From the NCBI GenBank assembly GCA_035546355.1, contig DATKEH010000086.1, positions 1-29,613 on the forward strand: 29,613 nucleotides of DNA. Reading direction: 5' to 3'. A program made the translations under genes and the position numbers. Below are positions 1-11,980 of this stretch, piece after piece. Positions within the stretch are counted from its first letter, which is position 1; each line of letters opens with the position of its first letter. The notes below the pieces were generated by a model, which ran no database searches, was not told where the DNA came from, and saw only the letters and a program-made list of their open reading frames with translations. Source of the DNA: DATKEH01 sp035546355. Its GTDB lineage: Bacteria > Acidobacteriota > Thermoanaerobaculia > Multivoradales > JAIOJS01.

Positions 1-21
1 GAGCGGCGCGAAATCTTTTGC

Positions 22-27
22 TATGCT
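22..27 (+). promoter_or_regulatory. Possible -10 box for secA
   Basis: TATGCT stands alone in GC-rich sequence 65 bp before the secA start. The matching -35 region would fall at or beyond the window edge, so it cannot be judged. The shape (TA, three variable bases, T) recurs before several other genes in this window. Confidence 0.3.
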
Positions 28-92
28 GCCGCCGTTGTAGGTCCTACCCGGCCGCGCAGTCCCGCGCCTCCCGAACCAGCGACGAGAGACCC

Positions 93-2801
<2,709 letters not shown>

Positions 2802-2818
2802 GAAACCCGGGAGCGAAG

Positions 2819-4309
<1,491 letters not shown>

Positions 4310-4409
4310 GGGGCGACCGCCGAGAGTCGGCAGCGCGGGTCCGCCTGTTGGTGGGAATGCGGAATTGCGAGATCATCGGCCCGTAGCGGCACGCGAGAGC
4401 CCGAACGGC

Positions 4410-4415
4410 AGGAGG
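4410..4415 (+). promoter_or_regulatory. Shine-Dalgarno site fixing the GTG start at 4425
   Basis: A perfect AGGAGG sits 9 nt before GTG 4425. It decides the start of the cysteine dioxygenase-like gene over an upstream in-frame codon at 4365, which lacks such a site. Confidence 0.75.
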
Positions 4416-4424
4416 AGCGGAACC

Positions 4425-4997
4425 GTGACCACCACCACCATTCCAGGACTGGACGGCCTCTGTACGGCGCTCGACGAGGCGGTGCGGGAGCCCGACGAAG
4501 AGCGGCTGACCGACGCGGTCAAGGAGGCGCTGGTGCGGACGGTGACCTCGCAGGCTCTCGAGCTGCCGGCCGAGCTCACCCGCCCCCGCCCCGATGGCTA
4601 CGCACGGCGTCTCCTCCACCTCTGCCCGGCCGGCCGCTACTCGGTGCTGGCGATGACCTGGGGCCCCGGCCAGGCGACGCCGCTACACGACCACGACGGG
4701 CGCTGGTGCGTCGAGGGGGTGTACTCGGGCGAGATCGAGGTGACCCGCTACGACCTCGTCGAGGAGCGGGACGGGCGCTACCGCTTCCGCCTCGAAGGGG
4801 CGGTGCGAGCGGGAGTCGGCAACGCCGGCACCCTGATCCCGCCGTTCGACTATCACACCATCGCCAACACCTCCGGCGACGCCCCCGCGGTGACGCTGCA
4901 CGTCTACGGCGGCGAGATGACCCGCTGCACGGTGTTCACGGCGCACGACGACGGCTGGTACGAGCGACAGCAACGCACCCTCTCGTACCACGATTGA
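4425..4997 (+). CDS. Cysteine dioxygenase-family cupin (thiol dioxygenase)
   Basis: This 190-residue protein is a type I cysteine dioxygenase-like cupin, expected to use Fe(II) and O2 to convert a thiol, probably L-cysteine, to its sulfinate. The iron ligands are H88 and H90 in LHDHDGRWC and H144 in YHTIAN. C95 sits exactly where mammalian CDO has Cys93 (HDH plus five residues), and Y161 in LHVYGG matches Tyr157, so the Cys-Tyr cofactor pair is present. R61 in GYARR matches Arg60, which binds the substrate carboxylate. That supports a cysteine rather than 3-mercaptopropionate preference. GTG 4425 is chosen for its AGGAGG site. It lies 115 bp after guaB in the same direction and converges on the M24 peptidase. 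Family assignment is strong; the substrate is inferred. Confidence 0.85.
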   Translation: MTTTTIPGLDGLCTALDEAVREPDEERLTDAVKEALVRTVTSQALELPAELTRPRPDGYARRLLHLCPAGRYSVLAMTWGPGQATPLHDHDGRWCVEGVYSGEIEVTRYDLVEERDGRYRFRLEGAVRAGVGNAGTLIPPFDYHTIANTSGDAPAVTLHVYGGEMTRCTVFTAHDDGWYERQQRTLSYHD

Positions 4998-5010
4998 GAG
5001 CGCGGCAAGC

Positions 5011-5032
5011 CGCCGTCACGCCGCCGTCACGC
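5011..5032. repeat. 11-bp perfect tandem duplication at a convergent gene junction
   Basis: CGCCGTCACGC occurs twice without a gap between the converging cysteine dioxygenase and M24 peptidase genes. The second copy contains the M24 stop codon. It looks like a small slippage duplication. No terminator hairpin with a U-tract is visible in this 29-bp gap. Confidence 0.7.
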
Positions 5033-6271
5033 CCACGCCCGCGGATCCAGGTCGTAGGGCAGCGGCGTCAGGATCTCCACCCCGTCGGGCCCCAGCCACA
5101 CCAGGTCCTCCAGGCGGACGCCGAACCCCGCCGCGGGCTCGTAGATCCCCGGCTCGAGGGTGAGGACGTCGCCCACCTCCAGCACCCCCTCGTCCCCGGC
5201 GTGACGGCGGAAGCTCGGGTACTCGTGCAGCTCGTAGCCGACGCCATGGCCGAGACCGTGGACGTACCCTCGGGTGGTGCCGGGATCGGCGACGGGATTG
5301 GGCACCTGCAGCTCGCCGAGCCGGGCGCAGGCCGCCGCCTGCAGGTCCCAGCCGCGCGCCCCGGGAGCCAGCGCCCGATGGGCCCGGCCCAGGACGTCGA
5401 GCACGGCGCGGTGCGCCTCCTCCACCGCTGCCGGCACGGCGCCGGCGCAGAACGTCCGGGCGCAGTCGGCGAACAGGCATCCCCTGGGGAACAGATCGAC
5501 CACCAGGGTCTCGGCCGCCCGCAGCACCGACTCGTCGCGGCCGGCGCTGTGCGGGGTCGCGCCCTGCGCTCCCGGCGCGACGATGTTCCCCTCGGGCTGC
5601 TCGAGCCCAGCGGTGGCGAGCGAGGAGGCGACTTCGCGACGCAGCCGCGCCACCCGCAGCCGCTCCCCTTGGAGCCACAGCTCGCCGTCTCGCTCGACGG
5701 TGGCCGCCAGCAGCTCCGCGACCCGCCGCAGAGCGGCAGACGCGCCGCGGGCGGCGTGTCGCACCGCATCCAGCTCGGGCTCGCTCTTCGCCTTGCGCAG
5801 GCGGCGGAGGAGGTCGTGGGCCGGCACCAGGCTCCAGCCCAGCTCCTCGAGCCGCCGCGTGACCACCGCCACGATGCCCGCGCCGGTGGTACGGCCGGCG
5901 AGCGCCAGGCGCGTTCCCGGCGCCACCTGGGCCAGCAGCAGGCCCTGGCTCAGCACCTCTGCGAGCAGCCGCTCTTCGCCCGCCCCCTGGCGCGCCCAGC
6001 GAGCGACGTCGAGGGCCTCCGGAGTGAGCAGCTCGAGGCCGGTGGCTGCGGCCTCCTCCCTCTCCATCGGTGTCAGGTAGCCGAACAGGGGACTCTGCCC
6101 GCGCCGCCCCAGGACGAAGCAGGAGTGTACGTGCACGGGTCCGGCGAACGGCGCCATGTCGGGATCGCGCGCGGAGCCCGCGAGCACCAGTAAGGCACTG
6201 CACTCGAGCTCCTCGAGACCGGAGGCGAGCCGCTCGAGACGGCCCGGCGACACCCCCGGCGGGGCGCTCAC
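5027..6271 (-). CDS. M24B metallopeptidase (Xaa-Pro aminopeptidase/dipeptidase type)
   Basis: The 414-residue protein has the pita-bread fold signature of M24 peptidases, which cut Xaa-Pro bonds with a two-metal centre. All five metal ligands can be placed: D259 and D269 (VVDLFPRGCLFADCARTF), H342 (HGLGHGVG), E373 (LTLEPGIY) and E388 (VRLEDLVW). The N-terminal ~160 residues form the divergent creatinase-like domain. No signal peptide is seen, so it is probably cytoplasmic. The GTG at 6271 overlaps the ribF TGA as GTGA, which suggests translational coupling. A purine-rich GAGGCGGGGGG lies just upstream. A later GTG at 6253 is a possible alternative start. The exact substrate (PepP, PepQ or another) cannot be told from motifs. 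Confidence 0.9.
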   Translation of the reverse strand: MSAPPGVSPGRLERLASGLEELECSALLVLAGSARDPDMAPFAGPVHVHSCFVLGRRGQSPLFGYLTPMEREEAAATGLELLTPEALDVARWARQGAGEERLLAEVLSQGLLLAQVAPGTRLALAGRTTGAGIVAVVTRRLEELGWSLVPAHDLLRRLRKAKSEPELDAVRHAARGASAALRRVAELLAATVERDGELWLQGERLRVARLRREVASSLATAGLEQPEGNIVAPGAQGATPHSAGRDESVLRAAETLVVDLFPRGCLFADCARTFCAGAVPAAVEEAHRAVLDVLGRAHRALAPGARGWDLQAAACARLGELQVPNPVADPGTTRGYVHGLGHGVGYELHEYPSFRRHAGDEGVLEVGDVLTLEPGIYEPAAGFGVRLEDLVWLGPDGVEILTPLPYDLDPRAWA

Positions 6272-7221
6272 CCCCCCGCCTCGCGCTCGCCGGCGAGGAA
6301 CAGCTCGCGCGTCGCCTCGACGTCGCGACCGATCTGCGCCGAGAGGTCCATGATGGTAGCGAAGATGCGCTCCTCGCGCAGCCGGCGATGGAACCGCAAC
6401 GCCACCCGCTGTCCGTAGACATCGCTGGCGAAGTCGAGGATGTGGCTCTCGACGACCCGCTGATAGTTCTCGTATACCGTGGGCCGGGTGCCGATGTTGG
6501 TGGCGGCGGCGAAGCTGCCGGGCATCCCGCTGAGCTCGACCCGCGTGGCGTAGACGCCATCGCGGGGCACCAGCTCGTTGTCCACCGCGACGTTGATCGT
6601 CGGCCACCCCAGCCGCTGACCCATGCGGTCGCCCCGCAGCACCACGCCGGTGAGCTCGAACGGGCTGCCGAGCATCGCCGCGGCGTCCTCGACGGCGCCG
6701 TCCAACAGCGCCCGTCGGATGCGGGTGCTGGAGATCGGCTCGCCGGCGAACAGCACCTCCGGCACGCCGCAGACGGCGAAGCCCAGCTGCTCGCCGATGC
6801 GCGTCAGCAGCCCCACGTCCCCTTCTCTGCCGCGGCCGAAGCGGAAGCGCGAACCCACCCACAGCTCGCGGACGCCGAGGCGGCGAGCGAGGAACTCGCG
6901 CGTGAACGCCTCGGCCGCCACCGCCGAGAGGGCGCGGTCGAAGCGCAGCACTAGCAGGGTGTCGACCCCGGCCTCCGCCAGGGCCGCCTGCTTCTGCTCG
7001 GGCGTGGCGATCAGCGGCGGCGCCTCCCGGGGCCGCAGGACCGCCAGGGGATGCGGTTCGAAGGTGACGACGACGGAGGGAAACCCGAGCTCCCGGCCTC
7101 GCCGGACCACCCGCTCGAGGATCGCCTGCTGACCCCGGTGCACCCCGTCGTAGTTGCCGATCGTGGCGACGCAGCCGTTCGGCAGGTCGGTGCTGTTCCA
7201 GGCGTCCTGGATGGCGAGCAT
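6268..7221 (-). CDS. ribF: Bifunctional riboflavin kinase / FAD synthetase
   Basis: RibF phosphorylates riboflavin to FMN and then adenylates FMN to FAD. The 317-residue product is the normal length. The N-terminal nucleotidyltransferase half shows GNYDGVHRGQ (residues 22-31), FEPHP (54-58) and ISSTRIR (163-169). The C-terminal kinase half shows GDRMGQRLGWPTIN (197-210), NIGTRPTV (242-249) and ESHILDF (258-264). ATG 7221 lies 14 bp after the rimO stop, and the gene ends in a 4-bp GTGA overlap with the M24 peptidase, so it is the middle gene of a compact unit. No FMN riboswitch or other leader is seen upstream. Confidence 0.96.
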   Translation of the reverse strand: MLAIQDAWNSTDLPNGCVATIGNYDGVHRGQQAILERVVRRGRELGFPSVVVTFEPHPLAVLRPREAPPLIATPEQKQAALAEAGVDTLLVLRFDRALSAVAAEAFTREFLARRLGVRELWVGSRFRFGRGREGDVGLLTRIGEQLGFAVCGVPEVLFAGEPISSTRIRRALLDGAVEDAAAMLGSPFELTGVVLRGDRMGQRLGWPTINVAVDNELVPRDGVYATRVELSGMPGSFAAATNIGTRPTVYENYQRVVESHILDFASDVYGQRVALRFHRRLREERIFATIMDLSAQIGRDVEATRELFLAGEREAGG

Positions 7222-7235
7222 GGAGAGGGGCGCCC

Positions 7236-8618
7236 TCAGCCGGCGGTGGTCGCCAGCGCGGCAGCGGCGACCACGCCGGGCGCCCCGGCGGGGCCGACGA
7301 TGCGGCCTACCAGGTCGTCGGCGAAGGCATCGGTGATCTCCACCTCGGCGAAGCTGCCGCCAGGCGCCACGCCGTCGTTGATCAGCAGGCGGCCGTCCGT
7401 CTCCGGCGCCATGCCGTGGTGGCGCCCCTGCAGCAGGTGCTCGCTCTCGTCGCACACTCCTTCCACCAGCACCCGCAGGCGCCGTCCGAGCAGCGCTTGC
7501 CGCCGCGCCAGCGAGATCGGGCGCTGCAGGGCCAGCAGGCGTTGGTGCCGGCGCCGCGCCACCCCCCGCGGCACGCGGGCCGCGAGCCCGGCGGCGGGCG
7601 TGCCCTCCTCCGGGCTGTAGGCGAAGGCGCCGAGATGGTCGAAGCGCAGCTGCTCGACGAAGCGCAGCAGATGTGCGAAGTGTTCCTCGCTCTCGCCGGG
7701 GAAGCCGACGATGAAGGTGGTGCGCAGGAAGACGTCCGGGGCGAGCTCGCGGGCGGCATCGAGCAGCCGCCGGTAGCGCTCGGCGTGGCCACCGCGGCGC
7801 ATGGCCCGGAGCATCTCCGGGTGCGTGTGCTGGAGCGGGATGTCGAGGTAGGAGACGAAACGCTCCTCGCGGCCCATCAGCGCCAGCAGCTCGCGGTCGA
7901 GGGTGGTCGGATAGGCGTACAGGAAGCGGATCCAGGGGATCGCCGTCTGCTCGAGCAGCGACTCGACCAGGCGCCGCAGGCCGTGTCGCCGCTCGCCGAG
8001 ATCCTCGCCGTAGCGGGTGGTGTCCTGGGCGATCAGGCAGAGCTCCTGGATCCCCTGCGCCTCCAGGGCCCGCGCCTCCTCCACCAGGCTCTCCACCGTG
8101 CGGCTGCGGAACCTCCCCCGCCACTTCGGGATGGCGCAGAAGGTACAGGGGTTGTCGCAGCCCTCGGCCACCTTGAGGTAGGCGTAGCCGCGAGTGGTGA
8201 GCAGGCGCGGTGCGGTGTGGTCGAACACCAGGTGCGACGGGGCCGGCAGCGGCGGGCCGCCACCGATCTGCACCACCTCCTCCACCTGCCGCAGCTGGTC
8301 CAGGGAGACGAAGCCGTCGATCTCGGGGATCTCGCGCGCCAGCTCCTGGCCGTGGCGATTGACCATGCAGCCGGCCACCAGCAGCCGCTTGCCTTCGCCC
8401 TTGCGAGCCGCCACTTCGAGGATGGCGCCGATCGACTCCTCCCGGGCCTCCTCGATGAAGCCACAGGTGTTGACGATGACGGTGTCGGCGGCGTCGAGCT
8501 CGCCGGTGATCGCGTAGCCCCGGCGCTCCAGCTCTCCGAGCATGATCTCGCTGTCGACGCGATTCTTCGCGCACCCCAGGCTGATCATGCCGACGCGCGG
8601 CCTGGACTTCCCGCTCAT
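7236..8618 (-). CDS. rimO: Ribosomal protein S12 methylthiotransferase RimO
   Basis: RimO is a radical-SAM enzyme that adds a methylthio group to the conserved aspartate of ribosomal protein S12. The 460-residue protein begins with the diagnostic SLGCAKNRVDSE. Cysteines for the auxiliary cluster are C16, C52 (VNTCGFIEEA) and C84 (VAGCMVN). The radical-SAM CxxxCxxC motif is C154, C158 and C161 (GCDNPCTFCAIP). A C-terminal TRAM-like region follows (about 385-445). The SLGCAKNRVDSE opening separates it from the tRNA enzyme MiaB. ATG 8618 has no Shine-Dalgarno site; instead TAAACT sits 9 nt upstream, suggesting a nearly leaderless mRNA. It follows the MinD-like gene by 25 bp and leads into ribF. 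Confidence 0.95.
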   Translation of the reverse strand: MSGKSRPRVGMISLGCAKNRVDSEIMLGELERRGYAITGELDAADTVIVNTCGFIEEAREESIGAILEVAARKGEGKRLLVAGCMVNRHGQELAREIPEIDGFVSLDQLRQVEEVVQIGGGPPLPAPSHLVFDHTAPRLLTTRGYAYLKVAEGCDNPCTFCAIPKWRGRFRSRTVESLVEEARALEAQGIQELCLIAQDTTRYGEDLGERRHGLRRLVESLLEQTAIPWIRFLYAYPTTLDRELLALMGREERFVSYLDIPLQHTHPEMLRAMRRGGHAERYRRLLDAARELAPDVFLRTTFIVGFPGESEEHFAHLLRFVEQLRFDHLGAFAYSPEEGTPAAGLAARVPRGVARRRHQRLLALQRPISLARRQALLGRRLRVLVEGVCDESEHLLQGRHHGMAPETDGRLLINDGVAPGGSFAEVEITDAFADDLVGRIVGPAGAPGVVAAAALATTAG

Positions 8619-8627
8619 AAACCGCAG

Positions 8628-8633
8628 AGTTTA
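8628..8633 (-). promoter_or_regulatory. -10-like TAAACT 9 nt before rimO (leaderless-type promoter)
   Basis: On the minus strand TAAACT is separated from the rimO ATG by 9 nt, with no ribosome site between them. A start point 6-7 nt past a -10 box would leave a leader of only 2-3 nt. The same arrangement precedes the MinD-like gene. Confidence 0.4.
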
Positions 8634-8643
8634 GCCGACCGGC

Positions 8644-9912
8644 TCAGGACGGGACGGGCTGGCGGCTCAGGTACCACTCCTGGAGCCTCTCCCGCGAGGC
8701 CAGCTGCGTCAGGCCGAACTCGGTCGGGGCGTAGGCATCCGACATCAGGTTCAAGGCCCGGTAGGCGAGATAGGTGAAGTTCTCCCGTACCTGGTCGCGG
8801 GTGCGATCGGAGAACATCGCCTTGAGCGTCTGCAGCTGCCCGTCGAGCAGATCGCCGCAGGGCGACGGTACCGGGGCGGCGCCGGGCCGCTCGCTGCGCG
8901 GCCGCTCCCGCCGCCGCAGCCCGAGGACGGAGGACTCCAGCCTCTGGAGCTCGGCCATCACCGGGTCCGCCTCGCGCGCCCGCGCCCGCTCACCCTGTCG
9001 CCGGTCGAGCACGACGGGAAACCCCTGGCAGTTGGCCTGATGGATCCGTTCGTCCTCGACCACCCAACCGAGGTTGGTCAGCTGCAGGCGGGAGGAGACG
9101 TGGTCGCCGAGGTTCTGCACGAAGGGCACCACGGCCCGCTCGTACGCCTCGTGGACGCCGTTGAACATGTTGAGCACGTAGAAGACGCGGAAGGACTCCA
9201 GGGCCTCCGCGAGCACCCGCAGCAACGGATGGTCGCCCAATGCCTCGCCGAGCTCGGCGAGGAAGGCGTCGAGGTTGGTCAGGGCCGGGTCGTACACGTC
9301 CTCGACGCGCGCCAGCAGCTCTGGGATCGCTTCCCGATACCGCTCGATCCGCGGCTGCTCCCAGACGCCGGATCGCGGGGCGAACAGCGCCCGCAGCGAG
9401 CGGAAGAGGATCGCCTTGACGATGTCGGACGCCGCCAGGGTCGCCGTCGGGTGTTGCGGCGTGAAGACCAGCACGCCGGAGTTGGTGTAGGGCAGGAAGT
9501 CGAGGACGTTGCTGTCGAGCCCGGCCCGCAGATCGAGCACCACGTACTCGGCGGGCAGGCGGTTGATCTCCTGCGCCAGCCGCTGGCGGAAGGCGGCGTC
9601 GGGATTGGCGATGTCGTCGATGAAGTGGCGCGGCGCGGTGACCACGCCGAAGCCGCCGTAGAGCCCCTCCGGGTCGGAGTGCTCGTCCAGGCGGGCGATG
9701 CACTGCGCCAGGGGCACGCCCTTCCTCTTGAAGTGGTACAGGTCGTACTGCGGGGCCGCCGGCAGGGTGTTGCGCACCGACGACGTGCCGGTGTCGAGGT
9801 CGACCAGCACCGTCGGGGCGTGGCGGGCGAGGGTGAGGGCGAAGTTGACCGCGAAGGTCGTCTTGCCCACCCCACCCTTCCCGGACGAGACCGGTATAAT
9901 GCGCCGGGGCAT
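8644..9912 (-). CDS. MinD/ParA-family ATPase with long C-terminal extension
   Basis: This 422-residue protein begins with the deviant Walker A box SSGKGGVGKTT (residues 9-19), with signature lysine K12 and P-loop lysine K17. VDLDTGTSS (37-45) and VVLDLRAG (124-131) supply the switch aspartates of the MinD/ParA class. Such ATPases dimerise on ATP and position partners on membranes, DNA or cell poles. The body is longer than MinD: after about residue 300 there is a charged arginine-rich stretch and a ~70-residue helical tail. No MinC, MinE, ParB, FlhF or parS-like site is next to it, so its cargo is unknown. It starts at ATG 9912 with a -10-like TAAGCT 9 nt upstream and no ribosome site, and is first in the unit with rimO, ribF and the M24 peptidase. 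Confidence 0.85.
   Translation of the reverse strand: MPRRIIPVSSGKGGVGKTTFAVNFALTLARHAPTVLVDLDTGTSSVRNTLPAAPQYDLYHFKRKGVPLAQCIARLDEHSDPEGLYGGFGVVTAPRHFIDDIANPDAAFRQRLAQEINRLPAEYVVLDLRAGLDSNVLDFLPYTNSGVLVFTPQHPTATLAASDIVKAILFRSLRALFAPRSGVWEQPRIERYREAIPELLARVEDVYDPALTNLDAFLAELGEALGDHPLLRVLAEALESFRVFYVLNMFNGVHEAYERAVVPFVQNLGDHVSSRLQLTNLGWVVEDERIHQANCQGFPVVLDRRQGERARAREADPVMAELQRLESSVLGLRRRERPRSERPGAAPVPSPCGDLLDGQLQTLKAMFSDRTRDQVRENFTYLAYRALNLMSDAYAPTEFGLTQLASRERLQEWYLSRQPVPS
9895..9900 (+). promoter_or_regulatory. Possible -10 box TATAAT for the M1 aminopeptidase
   Basis: A perfect TATAAT lies 88 nt before GTG 9989, inside the first codons of the oppositely oriented MinD-like gene. No good -35 is found at 16-18 bp. 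If used, transcripts of the two divergent genes would overlap. Confidence 0.35.
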
Positions 9913-9921
9913 CGGACCGCC

Positions 9922-9927
9922 AGCTTA
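9922..9927 (-). promoter_or_regulatory. -10-like TAAGCT 9 nt before the MinD-like gene
   Basis: On the minus strand TAAGCT is followed after 9 nt by ATG 9912, and no Shine-Dalgarno site is present. The spacing matches that before rimO, so a nearly leaderless transcript is plausible. Confidence 0.4.
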
Positions 9928-9988
9928 CTCCCGGCCATCGCTGCGAGTAAACGCTGCGGCGACGGCCCTGCCGCCACCCTCTCGACCG

Positions 9989-11980
9989 GTGACCCGCTTG
10001 CGATCCTGCGCGCCGCTCCTGCTCCTGCTGCTCGCCGCCTGCGGCACCCCCGCGCCGGCCCCGCCGGTTCCGGCCGCGAGCCCCGCGGCCGCGCCGCAAG
10101 AGACCGCCGCAGCCGCGGTCGACGACCCGCACAGCCACGCCAACTCGGAGACGGTGCGGGTGCGCCACCTGGAGCTCGACCTCGCCGTCGACTTCGCGGC
10201 ACGCCGGCTGAGCGGCCGCGCCGGGCTCCTTCTCGACAACCCCGCGGACGCTCGCCGGCTGGTGCTCGATACCCGCGACCTGGAGGTGCGGCAGGTGCGG
10301 GTCGACGGCGGCGATGCCGCCTACGAGCTCGGCGAGCCGGCGCCGCACCTGGGTCGGCCGCTGATCGTCGAGCTGCCACCCGCGGCGCGGCGCGTCGAGG
10401 TCGACTACGTCACCTCCCCCGATGCCGCCGCACTGCAGTGGCTGACGGCCAACCAGACCGCCGTCGGCCGCCACCCCTTCCTCTTCACCCAGTCGCAGGC
10501 GATCCTCGCCCGCACCTGGATCCCGCTGCAGGACACTCCCGCGGTGCGCTTCACCTACGAGGCGACGCTACGGGTGCCGCCCGGGCTGATGGCGGTGATG
10601 AGCGCCGACAACCCGCAGCGGAAGGCGGCGGACGGCGTCTACCGCTTCTCCATGCCGCAGGCGATCCCGTCCTACCTGATGGCCCTGGCCGTCGGCGACC
10701 TCGAGTTCCGCGCCACGGGCGACCGCTCCGGGGTCTACGCCGAGCCGCCGGTCGTCGAGGCGGCGGCGTGGGAGTTCGCCCAGGTGCCGGAGATGATGGC
10801 CACCGTCGAGGAGCTCTACGGCCCCTATCGCTGGGGCCGCTACGACCTGCTGGTGCTGCCGCCGAGCTTCCCCTTCGGCGGCATGGAGAACCCGCGGCTG
10901 ACCTTCGTCACCCCGACCATCCTCGCCGGCGACCGGTCGCTGGTGTCCCTGGTGGCCCACGAGCTGGCCCACTCCTGGTCCGGCAACCTGGTCACCAACG
11001 CCACCTGGAACGACTTCTGGCTCAACGAGGGGTTCACCACCTACCTCGAGAACCGCATCATGGAGGCGCTGTTCGGCCGCCCCTACGCCGAGATGCTGGC
11101 CCAGCTCGGCCGCCAGGACCTCGAGGAGGAGATCGCCCAGCTCGGTGCCGACAGCCCCGACACCCGGCTGCATCTGGACCTCGGCGGCCGCGACCCCGAC
11201 GAGGGGATGACTGCCGTCGCCTACGACAAGGGCGCCCTGCTGCTGCGCCTGCTCGAGAACGAGGTGGGACGGGAGCGCTTCGACGCCTTCCTGCGCGCCT
11301 ACTTCGACCGCCATGCCTTCCAGTCGATGACCACCGCCGCCTTCCTCGCCTACCTGGAGCGGGAGCTCCTCGCGCGGGTGCCGCAGCTGGACGCCGACGC
11401 GCTACGGATCGACGCCTGGGTGCACGGCGTCGGTCTTCCCGCGAACGCGCCGCGGGTCGAGGCTGCCGAGCTGGAGCGGGTGGAGGGGCAGCTCGAGCGG
11501 CTGGCGGCGGGCGCTCCTGCCGGGGAGCTCGACACCGGCGGCTGGACCACCCATCACTGGCTCCACCTCCTCCGCCACCTGCCGGCGGAGCTGCCGCAGC
11601 AGCGCCTGGCCGAGCTCGACAGGCAGTTCGGGCTCAGCGACAGCGGCAACTCCGAAGTGCTCTTCGCCTGGCTGATGCAGGCGGTGCGCCAGGACTACGA
11701 GCCTGCCTACCCGGCCCTCGAGCGCTTCCTCACCGGCATGGGGCGGCGCAAGTTCCTCGAGCCGCTCTACCGGGAGCTGGCCAAGGATCCCGAGGGGCGG
11801 CGGCTGGCGCTCCGCATCTACGCCCGGGCGCGGCCCGGCTACCACTCGGTGGCGGTCCACACGGTGGACGCCATCCTGGACTGGGGGGCGACGGCGCCGG
11901 ACGCCGCCGGTGAGGCTCACCCCTCCTCCACCTCCACCACCACCTTCCCCAGCACCCCGCCCGCCGCCAGCGCCGCATAG
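9989..11980 (+). CDS. Lipoprotein M1-family aminopeptidase, leukotriene A4 hydrolase type
   Basis: The 663-residue protein is a zinc aminopeptidase that removes N-terminal residues from peptides. The exopeptidase motif GGMEN is at 297-301. The zinc site HELAH-18-E uses H324, H328 and E347. The context MENPRLTFVTPT and NEGFTTYLE is closest to the LTA4H branch, and a C-terminal helical domain follows. GTG 9989 was chosen because it yields VTRLRSCAPLLLLLLAACG, a short basic lipoprotein signal with lipobox LAAC. The mature protein would thus be lipid-anchored outside the cytoplasm and followed by an Ala/Pro-rich linker. No clear ribosome site is seen; ATG 9899 is in frame but would bury the signal peptide. 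The last ~21 codons overlap the end of the opposite quinone oxidoreductase gene and encode a low-complexity Ser/Thr/Pro/Ala tail. Confidence 0.9.
   Translation: MTRLRSCAPLLLLLLAACGTPAPAPPVPAASPAAAPQETAAAAVDDPHSHANSETVRVRHLELDLAVDFAARRLSGRAGLLLDNPADARRLVLDTRDLEVRQVRVDGGDAAYELGEPAPHLGRPLIVELPPAARRVEVDYVTSPDAAALQWLTANQTAVGRHPFLFTQSQAILARTWIPLQDTPAVRFTYEATLRVPPGLMAVMSADNPQRKAADGVYRFSMPQAIPSYLMALAVGDLEFRATGDRSGVYAEPPVVEAAAWEFAQVPEMMATVEELYGPYRWGRYDLLVLPPSFPFGGMENPRLTFVTPTILAGDRSLVSLVAHELAHSWSGNLVTNATWNDFWLNEGFTTYLENRIMEALFGRPYAEMLAQLGRQDLEEEIAQLGADSPDTRLHLDLGGRDPDEGMTAVAYDKGALLLRLLENEVGRERFDAFLRAYFDRHAFQSMTTAAFLAYLERELLARVPQLDADALRIDAWVHGVGLPANAPRVEAAELERVEGQLERLAAGAPAGELDTGGWTTHHWLHLLRHLPAELPQQRLAELDRQFGLSDSGNSEVLFAWLMQAVRQDYEPAYPALERFLTGMGRRKFLEPLYRELAKDPEGRRLALRIYARARPGYHSVAVHTVDAILDWGATAPDAAGEAHPSSTSTTTFPSTPPAASAA

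Noticed and set aside
4310..4424. Terminator after guaB
   Set aside because: Only a 5-bp GCCGA/TCGGC stem with a 3-nt loop is present, and no T-run follows; it is too weak to call.
7222..7235. FMN riboswitch before ribF
   Set aside because: Only 14 bp separate rimO from ribF, far too short for an RFN element.
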